Origin: Brachypterus glaber | Taxonomy: Eukaryota; Arthropoda; Insecta; Coleoptera; Kateretidae | Direction: 5' to 3' | DNA: 64,000 nt | Assembly: GCA_958510825.1 (NCBI GenBank) | Contig: OY294047.1 | Span: forward strand, 44,685,365 to 44,749,364 | Part shown: positions 24,593 through 38,300 of the stretch, one piece after another | Layout of the letters: the number at the start of each line of letters is the position of its first letter | Position numbering within the stretch: position 1 is the stretch's first letter | Notes under the pieces: generated by a model | Seen by the model: only the letters and a program-made list of their open reading frames with translations | What the model was told of the DNA's origin: nothing | The model's database searches: none | Position numbers and translations under genes: made by a program

Positions 24593-25586
24593 ATGGAAAC
24601 AAGTCCGGAAGTAGCTGCCCAAGAAGGGCACAGTCAGCGTTATGTTGCTCAACAGTTAAATATTACGAGAGCAGCGGTAAGAAGAGTATTCCAACGTTTT
24701 GAGGAGACCGGTTCCTTTAGTCGACGCCAAGGAGCTGGCAGACATAGGTGCACGTCCGCTCGGGATGACCGATTTATCGAGCTTAATTCCCTGCGGAATC
24801 GTCGTCTAAATTCAGTTAATTTGAGATCACGGCTTCAAGAAACAAGAGGTGTAGCAGTAAGTAGGTCCACTATTGGTCGAAGGCTTTTTGAAAGAAACCT
24901 TTGCTCTTATAAGGCCGCAACTGGACCTAAACTCACTGCTAACCATCGTCGTGCCAGGCTGCAGTTTGCAAGAAGAAATTTAAACTGGGACAGAAACCAA
25001 TGGGCAAAGGTTATGTTTTCTGATGAAACCAGGATATGTCTATTTGGGAATGATGCAAGACAGCGTGTCTACCGACGTCCTGGAGAACGTTAGTTATGGT
25101 GGTGGATCGTGCATGATATGGGGAGGTATATCATTGGAAGCTAAAACTGAACCCGTTTTTATTATAAGGGAAGAACGTGGACGGCAAAGGCGAAGTCTTA
25201 CAGCGGAAAGGTATGTCGAAGAAATTTTGGAAGAGCACGTCGTACCTTACGCCGGATTTATAGGCGATGACTTTATTTACATGCAAGACAATGCAAAGCC
25301 GCATACTGCAGCAAATGTCAGACGATACTTAAGAGATGTCGGTATCGACGTCTTAGAGTGGCCAGCTAATAGCCCCGATCTTAACCCAATCGAACATCTC
25401 TGGGATGAGTTAAAAAGAAGAATTCGATCAAGGAACCCAGCGCCAGCGACAATTCCAGAACTAATTATAGCAGTCGAGGAAGAATGGGAAAATATACCTC
25501 AGAATACTATAAGAAACTTAATTCTCTCTATGAGTAATAGAGTACAGGATGTACTTAGGGCTAGGGGGGGAAATACCAGATATTAA
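24593..25586 (+). pseudogene. Tc1-like DD34E transposase, frame-disrupted
   Basis: Two overlapping frames. 24593-25093 has the N-terminal helix-turn-helix region (QRYVAQQLNITRAAVRRVFQ) and the first catalytic Asp (VMFSDETRI). Positions ~25088-25586, in another frame, carry the rest: YGGGSCMIWGGI, the second Asp in YMQDNAKPHTA and the Glu in SPDLNPIEHLWDELK. There are 34 residues between the second Asp and the Glu. At 25080-25095 the reading frame changes, and family members have roughly 8-15 more residues between RRPGER and YGGG, so a small out-of-frame deletion is likely. All three catalytic residues survive, but no single full-length product is encoded. Confidence 0.85.
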
Positions 25587-25624
25587 TATTAGACATATCG
25601 CACCCGTTACAGAACAGTGTTATA

Positions 25625-25809
25625 ACACAAAATTTTGAAAAATGTGTTATTAGTGTAATTACGGCTCTTATTAGGATCTACCAACCTGTATAACTGGCAT
25701 ATTACATATAACTATAGCATAGTTTCATGTAATATGCCAGTTATACAGATCAGTAGATCTCAATACGAGCAGTAATTACACTAAAAACACATTTTTCAAA
25801 ATTTTGTGT
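25625..25809. repeat. Hairpin inside the Tc1-type element
   Basis: ACACAAAATTTTGAAAAATG at the left is mirrored at the right end; an inner arm ACTGGCATATTACAT / ATGTAATATGCCAGT pairs around a short loop. It lies immediately 3' of the transposase frame and is probably a small MITE or internal foldback. Confidence 0.7.
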
Positions 25810-25811
25810 CC

Positions 25812-26000
25812 TGTATTATTGTTATTGAGTATTCTGTTATTGTGTATTCTCTAATTGTGTTTTGTTATTGAGTATTCGTTTATTGTGTTCTGTATGGTTG
25901 TTATTGAGCATTCTGTTATTGTGTTCTGTTATTGAGTATTCTGTTATTGTGTTCTGTTATTGAGTATTCTGTTATTGTGTTCTGTATTATTCTTATTGAG
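25812..26000. repeat. Tandem repeat, GTTATTGAGTATTCT units
   Basis: About six degenerate head-to-tail units of 25-30 bases alternating GTTATTGAGTATTCT and GTTATTGTGTTCT. It lies directly after the 25625-25809 hairpin inside the Tc1-type element. Confidence 0.8.
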
Positions 26001-27900
26001 TTTGCAAGTTTTTTGTGGATTAGGCCTAATGGGGAAACCAGTATAAAAAAAACGAGCTAATCACTTTACCTCATGGGTGGCTTGGAAATAAGTGCTGGTA
26101 AATAGGAACAAATTTGATGGAAAAATAATACATATTTTTTAAAATAAACTGCTTATGGAATATATGTGGCTGGACTATAATTGTGTGGTTCTGAACTATT
26201 GTTGTGTTAAATTACGGTATGGAATATTTGTGAAAAAAAAATTGGAAAATGTACAAAAAAAGGAATGGAATTATTATTTTGAAAAGAATAGGAGTAAATG
26301 CTGCCAGGCATGGAATATACAGCTGCCTCAAACCATTTTTAAAACCTAATTCTGTATGAAAAACATTGGGAAATATGACTATAACGTCTATAATATTTAT
26401 GTAGATAAATTTTAACTATAGTGTATACACATTGATAACCTAGCCTCAACCGTGTAATGTTGGTTAGTTTTAGTGTTTTGTTAAATTAAATTGAATGTTT
26501 TATTGACCATAATGTAATGTAACTAATAATAACGAAAAACAGCATTGTTGTAAAAAAACATACACGTCTAATACGTTTTTTTGTGTTTATAATTGTTATT
26601 AAATAATTTTAATAAAATTTAAAATTTGTTTATTGTTATTTTATTTGATAAAATATTTTGTTTAAAAAAAATTAAAAAGCAAAGTCCTTAAAAAGACGTT
26701 AGAACTTGTTTTTGGAGTACCATTAGAGATTTAAACAGTCTGTGCAAAGTTCGTTCGTTAATATGCCTCAAAACGCAGTCTGAGCTGGGAACCAAAAAGT
26801 TGCTAACGCAGAAAACGTTAATTAAATGTATTTATTTAAGCTAAAGTTATAGAAGTGCAATAGATCTTTATATTCTATCGACACTTTTCCGTCATATACA
26901 GTTTTACAGGGGTGGCACTAGCCCACTGATTAAAAAGTCACTTTTTTCGAAAAACTTTAATTTCTCCTAAATGAGAAGACTTATGATAAAAAATAAAAGA
27001 AGGAATCAGTCACAATAAGTGTGGCTTTTAGAATAAGTTTTAAAACTTATGGAAACATTTGAGTTTGTGGTTAAATTGCATCAAAAAAGATTGGGTAAAA
27101 AATACATGACTATTTAAGCAATGTAAACCCAGTTTAAACATGTTTGCACCAGAAACTTAAATTAAATAAATAAAAGTTAAGGACTTAAGCTTAAAATTAA
27201 AAAATAAATCAATTAAACCCACTGTGTAGTTTTTTTGTTATTTGCAAAAATGTTTATTTTCAGAAAAAACCGTATATCTCCTAAACGAGAAAAGGAAAAT
27301 TAAAAAGTTAAAAAAGAAATTACTCCCATTTAATTGGCCTATAAAATCAATTAATTAAATTGTAAAAAAATATGCAGTGGCAAACCGTGCGCATATCGAA
27401 AGAAGCAGTAAAAAAACATAGCTGTGTAATTTTCATTGCTGCCGGTTTAAAAAAAGATTTTTGATCATTTTTATTCCAGTAATTAAGAGCTAAAAGTTCA
27501 AGCTTTAAAATAAAAAAAAAGGTCAAATAAATCTATTGAATAGTTTTGGAGTTATTAGCATTTGAAAATGTGTATTTTTTTAGGTGGGCCGATATTTATT
27601 AAAAAAAAATTAAATCCTTCTCCATGAGTCATGGACCATGATACTGAGTACTAACAGCGTCGAAATGACATTCCGCTTGGTGAACAATAGTTAAAAGTGT
27701 CTATTTACTTGAAAAAAGAGTTTTTTTAAATTCTAATTTTTGCATGCCCCCGGTAATGGCTACTTCAATCTAACCCGTGATAATAACTATAATACAGATA
27801 ATATATTTTTAACCTTAAGTGATAAAATGTTATTGTTTAAAATAAAGAAACATTACTGAGTTTAACCTCCAGTAATTTAAATTATTTTGTATAATACAAA

Positions 27901-28238
27901 CAGGGCTGTAGCGAAGAAATTTTGTGTGGGGGAGGAGAAGGTAAAAAATGACAACTTGTTTTAGCCTAAAAATACAACTTTTTTCCTCTACAAAAAGTTA
28001 ATCACTAAAAAAAAGTTCCTCACCTCCAAAAAAGCTTTATCCGTGAAAATTTGTACAAGAAATTTTTTACCCCTAACCAAAATTTTTATGACTAAAAAAA
28101 AAGGTCCTCACCTTTTTCGTAAAATATACAACTTTTGTATTTTGAACATAAAATATACAACTTTGGTTTTGGATCAATGAAATATACAACTTTTCAATAT
28201 AGGTGGGGAGGGGGGCTCCCCCCATAGCTACGGCCCTG
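27901..28238. repeat. MITE, CAGGGYYGTAG family copy 2
   Basis: Ends CAGGGCTGTAGCGAAGAA and ...CATAGCTACGGCCCTG; internal GTGGGGGAGGAGAAGGT and ATACAACTTTT blocks match 13744-13966. It is longer than copy 1, mainly through extra repeats of the ATATACAACTTT block. Confidence 0.75.
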
Positions 28239-28987
28239 AATACAAATATAGATAAGTTTGGTCTTTAAATATAAGTCCATTTGATGGAGTCCATCTCTTA
28301 CCGATTTATTTATTTCTATTACAATGTTTTTCTTATTTTAAAACAAAAACAAACTTCGTTTTTGTTGTTCTGTTCAGATTTTTTTTGATGTTGTGATTGG
28401 TTCAAACAGCATATATGCATAACATACAATAATTAGCTTTTCAAATTCTGGGTCTTTTAAAAAATACGTGACCAAAAATTTCTAAAAATGCTTGCCTAGT
28501 TTTTTATTTACCTGCAAATTTAAAAAAGTAGCGAGATAGTGGAGTCCCTCGCAGAAGAAAGTCCTGGCTACGTCCTATATGGGTGATTTAAAAATTATGT
28601 ATAGGGTTCCCACGCGTCCTGGAATTTTTCAAAATTTGCCTTTTATTTTTTCTGGATTTTTGTTTTTTGTCCTTGAGTTTTACTGATTTTTATATTATTC
28701 TTTTATATTAAAACTCAAAACTGAAAACAGTAAAATAGTAGCAGCATCTTGTGACGCAAAATTTGAAAATCCGACCGGCGCATCGCGAGGTCCACAGCAT
28801 TGTGCGCAAATCCTCGCACTCGTAAAGTTTTTAGGTTATGTTTGTTCAGTAAACGAAATTAGTGTATCATCCTATTTTAAGTTCTCAGAAAATATACCCG
28901 GAAAAAATTATAACGTCCTGGAATTTTATTTGGAAAATACTGTGGGAACCCTGAGGTAACTAAAATCTACTATCAATGATCATCATC
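28239..28987. other. Intergenic DNA downstream of NKAP
   Basis: About 750 bases between a MITE and the NKAP stop codon. AT-rich; a GC-richer patch with CGACCGGCGCATCGCGAGG near 28772. Nothing coding was recognised. Confidence 0.4.
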
Positions 28988-32312
<3,325 letters not shown>

Positions 32313-32420
32313 AATTTAATAATTAGTGAACAATATTCTGCAATTTACAATATTTTACATGTTTTTATTTTGGAGAAAAACATAACCTGACTTTCAGCTG
32401 TCAAATTTAAATTTCTTTTC

Positions 32421-32422
<2 letters not shown>

Positions 32423-32452
<30 letters not shown>

Positions 32453-32456
32453 CTTC
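32423..32456. repeat. (TTC)n microsatellite
   Basis: Eleven uninterrupted CTT/TTC units about 110 bases upstream of the NKAP start codon; it may lie in the NKAP promoter or 5' UTR. Confidence 0.9.
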
Positions 32457-33179
32457 GTCCTTTGTTGTGTCAGTAGTGTATCGTTAAAAGGGGGGTAAGT
32501 TAAAAAAATAAGCTGTACTTTAGCTTCGTTGATTTGTTTTGTATAGTTCGGAACCATTATTTCTATTGTATAATAATTCATCTATAGGGTATTCTAGGCA
32601 ACAGTTTAATAAAGTTTAAGTGAAAAAGTAAAATTAAAAAAGAAGTGAGGTTAGTTTTTCTTATAATTCAGGCCTTCATAACTCTTATTACTATTTTTAA
32701 TGAAGGGTTGGATTTAGCGTTTTAAAGGGACAACTAAATATAAGCGATTAATTTTAAGGAAAAAGGCCTCTAAGCTGGTGGATTTATTAAATCCAGCTAA
32801 ATCCGATTTAGTGTTTTAAAAGGATATAATATAGCATAGTATAGTATTATACTATAATAGTAGTAGGATATCATATAATAGTTATAACTACTTATCATTA
32901 TTAGAGATTACTGATCATTATAGTTAATAATCTCTTTAGAACTTTTCCGATATCGTCGATAATATTGTAATAAAAAACAATGTAATTTAATAAAAATGAT
33001 TTTGTGTTTATCGTAAATATTTTTTAATTAAATAAAAAAATATTTTAGATACAGAATCAGCGCGTAGCGAACCAAGATTATTAAAAAATACTTTTTAAAT
33101 TCTTCAATGTTTTGTAAATCCTAGGATAGCTATACTATTTAATAAAGCGTTTTCAGATATTTAAAACAAAAGAAAACAC

Positions 33180-33330
33180 CATACCGATGCACCGGCGCGG
33201 GCGAGAGCGCCCGAGCGCTGTAGTACTGTATGGTGGGGTGGGACGGTTCCATTCGTCGTCGCGAGCGCTGAGGAGCGCCTATGTGCAGCTCTTTATGCAA
33301 CGTTTTTGATAAACTGCGCATGCGCTGACC
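33180..33330. other. Isolated CpG-rich patch
   Basis: A 150-base GC-rich, CpG-dense island in otherwise AT-rich DNA, with several GAGCGC / GCGCTC motifs and TGCGCATGCGC (33316-33326), close to the NRF1/ewg binding consensus. The minus-strand open frame across it shows no domain. It could be a promoter, a small element or a decayed exon. Confidence 0.35.
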
Positions 33331-34012
33331 GTTTTTCAATATGTTATTTTAAATAAAAAACATTTTTTTACAAAAAAAAAAACACCAAACAGACGCCAAA
33401 CCAACGTTAACGTAAACCAAGGCCCCCTCGTTAGAAACTCAATAAGTAATAATTCAGAATATAGTTAGCACAAATATTAGAATTTTAAATGAATGAATTT
33501 TCCAGTGATAAACTTAATTAATTTAATAGATTAAAGTATTAATTTTGATGATTTATTTTATTGATTCTATGAGCCACATCATGTTTTACACATTACTTAA
33601 CTAATTATAATCATATAATTAATTTTATTATATATTACGTAATAATTATAATTAATTATTTGTATGCAGCTACATATTTAAGTTTTACCTACGTATTTAC
33701 AAATTTTGTTGGCAATAATACAAAAGAAAATATTCTTTTTGAAGGCTTTGTTGACGGAGTAGACTCTACACAATTTTAAATTTTCTTTGTTGTTTCTTTT
33801 CATAATTTATTTAGGTATTAATTAAATGAATAATTTTCTGATAAATTAATTAAGAAATGCTCTTAACACAAATTCATTAAATAAATTTATCTTAGTTCTT
33901 GAAGTACATGTTCTGCAGGTATAATTGACACAAATACATTTTATTTGCGTTAAATTTTTTTATTAAATAATTCAATTGAAGATATTATAATGCTTCGCAT
34001 TGGATATTATGT

Positions 34013-34097
34013 AGGGACACTAGATCTAGGTCTTAAGTTAGCAAGGTGACAGACAGTCTGTCGCCTTGCTAACTTAAGACCTAGATCTAGTGTCCCT
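34013..34097. repeat. Near-perfect 85-bp palindrome
   Basis: AGGGACACTAGATCTAGGTC at the left is exactly mirrored at the right; the centre is GACAGACAGTCTGTCG. Almost no mismatch, so it is young. Probable tiny MITE. Confidence 0.85.
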
Positions 34098-34257
34098 AAT
34101 ATTATGTTCTTTTAAATGTTTAAAATTATTGTTCATGAGAGAAATTCGTTTTTTATTCGTTTCTAGCAGTTGACGCAGTTGACTCATAAGCTAATGGAGC
34201 TCTCTACAACTAGAATTATGAAACAAAAGACATCTACCCTATCTCTATCTTATTTGT

Positions 34258-34346
34258 GCTACAATTTCCAGCCAACCAAATAAATACTGTATTTGTTTTT
34301 CATACAACAAATACAGTATTTATTTGGTTGGCCGGAAAGTGTAGCA
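34258..34346. repeat. Hairpin, CCAACCAAATAAATAC family copy 1
   Basis: TGCTACAATTTCCAGCC...AAATACTGTATTTG mirrored by CAAATACAGTATTTATTTGG...GTGTAGCA. Related to the hairpin at 34450-34531. Confidence 0.75.
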
Positions 34347-34449
34347 CTGAGCGGCACGAACGAACATAGCTAATGTGAATCTGTAGAATAAGATAATTCT
34401 ACTAAAATTTAGATGGCCCGAGTAATTTCTTTAATAAAAATAATATAGT

Positions 34450-34531
34450 TACACTTTTCGCCCAGCCAAGTAAATATTGTATTTGTTCAACAAAAACAGA
34501 ATTTGTTTGGTTGGGTGGAAGTGGGAGTGTA
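34450..34531. repeat. Hairpin, family copy 2
   Basis: TACACTTTTCGCCCAGCCAA at the left and TTGGTTGGGTGGAAGTGGGA at the right, with the same AAATATTGTATTTG core as copy 1 but more diverged. Confidence 0.65.
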
Positions 34532-35365
34532 TGTATGTCTTCTATCCTTTTTGGGTAGAACTTTTGTCCCTGTCTAATCTAACGGGAGAAATCGCCATTA
34601 GAACCGTTTTTCAGTAATTTTATAATAAAAAAATAGATGCTTGAGCTTATTTCGAATTATTGAATAATTTTGGAATACCTCAACACGTTACAGTGGCAAA
34701 CTTAATTAAAAATTGCGATTTTATTACTTTGATTTTAAATAGGTACTTATTTATCCTAAAAACAATTGAAAATAAAAATATTTTACAGCATTACTAAGAA
34801 AAATAAACTCTTTTGATGTCCATAATAAAAATTAAACACATTAAAAAATATATATAAAAAAAGTAGGGTACACTTGGTTTCAAAAATAATTGAAAAGTAA
34901 GGTTATAAAAAAATTGTTACATGGTGAATTCTGTTTTTTCATTTGACAAATATGTGTTTACTTGTCATTAAATGTCATTAAATTTAGGTTAAAGTGTCAA
35001 TATTGAAGTCAAAATTTGGCTTTGATCAAAAAAGATAACATATGATTTTTGACATTCACATAACTAAATTGTCTGGAAAACATGAAATTTTAGTTAACCC
35101 TACTTTTCCATTCCATGGTGGGTGAAAAACCAATTGCTTCAGGCGAAAAAATAAAAATAAACCATAACAATTAAAATTTAAAAGAAAAAATTTATTCTTC
35201 TTGGTGCATGTCCGCGTAGAGTTTAATAAACAAATATATTTACCGTGTAGACGAATAATTTAATATTTGCTTCAGGCAAAACTAAATTAATATGTTTTCG
35301 TTTCGAAAGTGATTTGATGCAGTTACTGAGCAGCAGTTTAGTGAAGAAGATCAAAAACGTTAAAA

Positions 35366-38300
35366 ATGGGTACGTAATAATTAATTTTTTTCACTTCTAG
35401 CTTTAGAACATACCATTATTTATCATGGTTTTAGACTGTGAAATCCATTTTCTTCACCTATAGCAATAATAATTTTTTCTCTTCTAGTAGGAGTAAATTT
35501 TATAAACAATTGATTTCTGTCACTTTAGATGTTATAGTTCTTTGTGCAATTTTTACTAATTAAACCCAAGAAAATATAGCTTTAAATAACTTTTTATTTA
35601 TTAAATATAATTAATTATAACTATTACCAATTAATACAATTAATTGGCTAAATATTATGAAAAATAAAATAAAAAAACTAAATTTTTAAACGTCAGTTTA
35701 TTTGAGCAAATGTCATTGATCAATTAGCCTTAAGGCTACTTGATTTTTATAAAAATTTCAATAAATATAATTTCTGTTAATAATTTATTTTATTAGTAAA
35801 AAATTAGTAGTAAAAAACTAATATATAAACTACGGTAGAGAAGACTATTATAGCTTCGCACTCTTAAATAAGCTTGGCTATTGTTAGCATTCAAAATAAA
35901 ATTTTAAATATTCGCGCCAACATTTTAGTTGGTAACAATGATATACTTCCGGTATAAAAGAAAGGTACGGTTATGGGAGAAGGCCCGCGACATATTCTGC
36001 CACTTTTGTCCTGTCCATCGTCGTAAAATGTAACGTAACGTCTTGTATTGTAAATGTGAACCAGTTTCTAATATAAAGTATTAATCCGAAGTCATCCGCT
36101 TTTATTTTAATTAAAAAAACCCATAACAGTTTATCAGAAGTGGGATTCATCCAAGAGAAACCTCAGGTTAGTCGTATTTTGTCAATTTTATTCGGAATTT
36201 ATTGATAATGGTTGGCGAGGGTGATAGCATGCATCAGCCCCAGGGCCCAGAAAGGGTAAGCCTAGAAGAAATTGTAGCAGTCACAGTTAGGGCTATGCAA
36301 CTTTCGCAGCCTAGAAATATAGATTTTTCAAAAATTACGTTGCTGGTGCCCACGTTTGAAGGAAATGAGAACACGAGGTCATGGTTTCAGCGCTTAGAAA
36401 TAATTAAAAATACACATAAGTTGAGCAACGAAGACATGCTATTAGTAACTTTGGATCGACTAAGGGGTTATGCTAAGGAATGGTTTTATTCGAGACCAGA
36501 ATATGCCACTCTTAGTTTTCAAGAACTTAAAGACGAAATGACAGTTATGTTTAGCACTAAAGATGATATTGTAAATAGTATGCATAAATTTGAGGCCAGA
36601 AAATGGAAAAAAGGTGAACCATTTGCCAAATACTTCCAAGAAAAAGTTATTTTGGGCAATAAAGTAGATGTTTCTGAAGAAGCTATGATAAGCTATGTTA
36701 TAGATGGTTTTGACAGCCCACAATTACAATGTCAAGCAAGAATGAAACAGTTCCAGACTCTTCGAGACCTACTATCTGTAATGAATGAGATTCCAGCCAA
36801 CGAGAGAGGCCCCAGCTTCAGCAGCAGCAGCAGTAGTCAAGGATTTAAAAGGTTTGGCCCTATCGCAAGGCCCCCAGAACGAGGTACGTACAGAGCTCCA
36901 CCTGTACAGCCACTCCAAGTCAGATGTTTCAATTGTAATGATGTTGGCCACTATTCTGCATCATGTCCCAAACCACGCCGTGCCAGGGGCACCTGCTATA
37001 ATTGTGGTTCAACCCAGCATCAGAGGAAAGACTGCCGAGTGATGTCCGGTCCTGATAGTACCACCAATCTGGTCCAGCCAGCCGAGAACCCCATACCATC
37101 CTATACTGTTGAGTTAAGTATACCTCTATTTGTTAAAAAGTCATTGAGGGCAATTGTTGATTCAGGAAGCCCAATTAGTTTGATTAAAGTTAGTGTTTTA
37201 TGTAAAGATTTTCAAAATTACGATAACAGTATGTCTTTTGAGGGTATTAATAAGACAAAATTGGAGATTTTAGGTTGTTTTGAAAGTTTAGTAAAAATAA
37301 ATGATATTGAGATCAAATTATTATTTTATGTAGTGCCTGATAGCACCATTAGATACGACTGTTTGTTAGGTAGAAATTTTATTTCTAATGAAACCATTTA
37401 TGTTAATTTAGGTAAAAATGTCACTGTAAAAAAAAAATGATGAGAGTGGGAGTAAGTCTGAATCTGACAATGATTTTGTCAGAGAAATTTTAAATATTGA
37501 TTATGATTTTAATAGTTCTTTCTCTTTAGATTTGAATAAGAACCTTCCATCAGAGGTACGCAGTATGGTGCTTCAAGACTTCAAAGAGCTTTACGAGGAG
37601 GCAGTAAGACCACCAGAACCGACTGTCAACTTAAAAATGAAAATCATCACAAAGTCTTCAGAGAGTCCATTCTTCTTTCGACCACGTAGGATGTCCTATG
37701 CTGATAAGTTGGAGGTAGAAAAAATAATCAAAGACCTTCTTGAGCGGGGTATCATTAGAAGGAGCCAGTCACCATACGCTTCACCTATAGTTTTATTAAG
37801 GAAACCTGGTAAGACTAGACTTTGTATAGACTTCCGAGAGCTTAATAAAATCACTGCTCGTGACAATTTTCCTATAGCTGTGATAGATGACCAAATAGAA
37901 AAACTACAGGGTAAATGTTGGTTTACAAAACTTGATTTACGAGATGCATTTTATCATATAGGCATTGAGGAAGAATCTATTCCTTTGACAAGTTTTGTTA
38001 CCCATTTTGGCCAATTTGAATATGTTAAAGTCGCTTTTGGGCTAAAAAATAGTCCAGCAATTTTTATGCGTTATATTATGTTTGCTTTTGAGCCTCTAAT
38101 TTATGAATTGTCAGAGGGCGAAATTGTTATATACATGGACGATATTTTAATAGCCACTAAAAGTATAGAACGTCACATAATAGTTTTGAGAAAAGTTTAT
38201 GAAGTTTTAGTTAAAAATTTGTTAACCTTAAAATTGGATAAATGTAGTTTTTTTAAGCAAGAAATTAAGTATCTTGGATATTCTATATCAGCTTTAGGTA

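Larger units (their letters stand above)
23525..27779. mobile_element. Tc1/mariner-type element with ~0.9-1 kb terminal inverted repeats
   Basis: Left arm 23525-24505 and right arm 26902-27779 are imperfect reverse complements, beginning CACGGGT and ending AGTGCCACCCCTGTAA. Shared blocks include AGCCATTACCGGGGGCATGC and AATATCGGCCCACCTAAAAA. A broken DD34E transposase lies between them. The left arm has an extra hairpin of about 90 bases (23718-23808, TTTTCAAAAAACGAATA mirrored) absent from the right arm. The outermost flanks do not show a clean TA duplication. It could be one long-TIR element or a Tc1 element nested in an older foldback. It begins 215 bases after the leaderless rhodanese stop codon. 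Confidence 0.75.
32313..35365. other. Intergenic region between NKAP and the WAP gene
   Basis: 3 kb without a recognisable gene. It holds a (TTC)n microsatellite, a CpG-rich patch at 33180-33330, a repeat shared with 15549-15600, and three hairpins (34013-34097, 34258-34346, 34450-34531). The part before 35365 includes the probable 5' UTR of the WAP gene. Confidence 0.5.

Noticed and set aside
25819..26000. CRISPR-like alternation of repeats
   Set aside because: Units are degenerate head-to-tail repeats without unique spacers, in a eukaryotic transposon.
37428..37437. Standard -1 ribosomal slip on A-AAA-AAA
   Set aside because: A -1 shift would enter frame 0, not the pol frame; pol is in the +1 frame, so a classic -1 heptamer slip does not connect gag to pol here.
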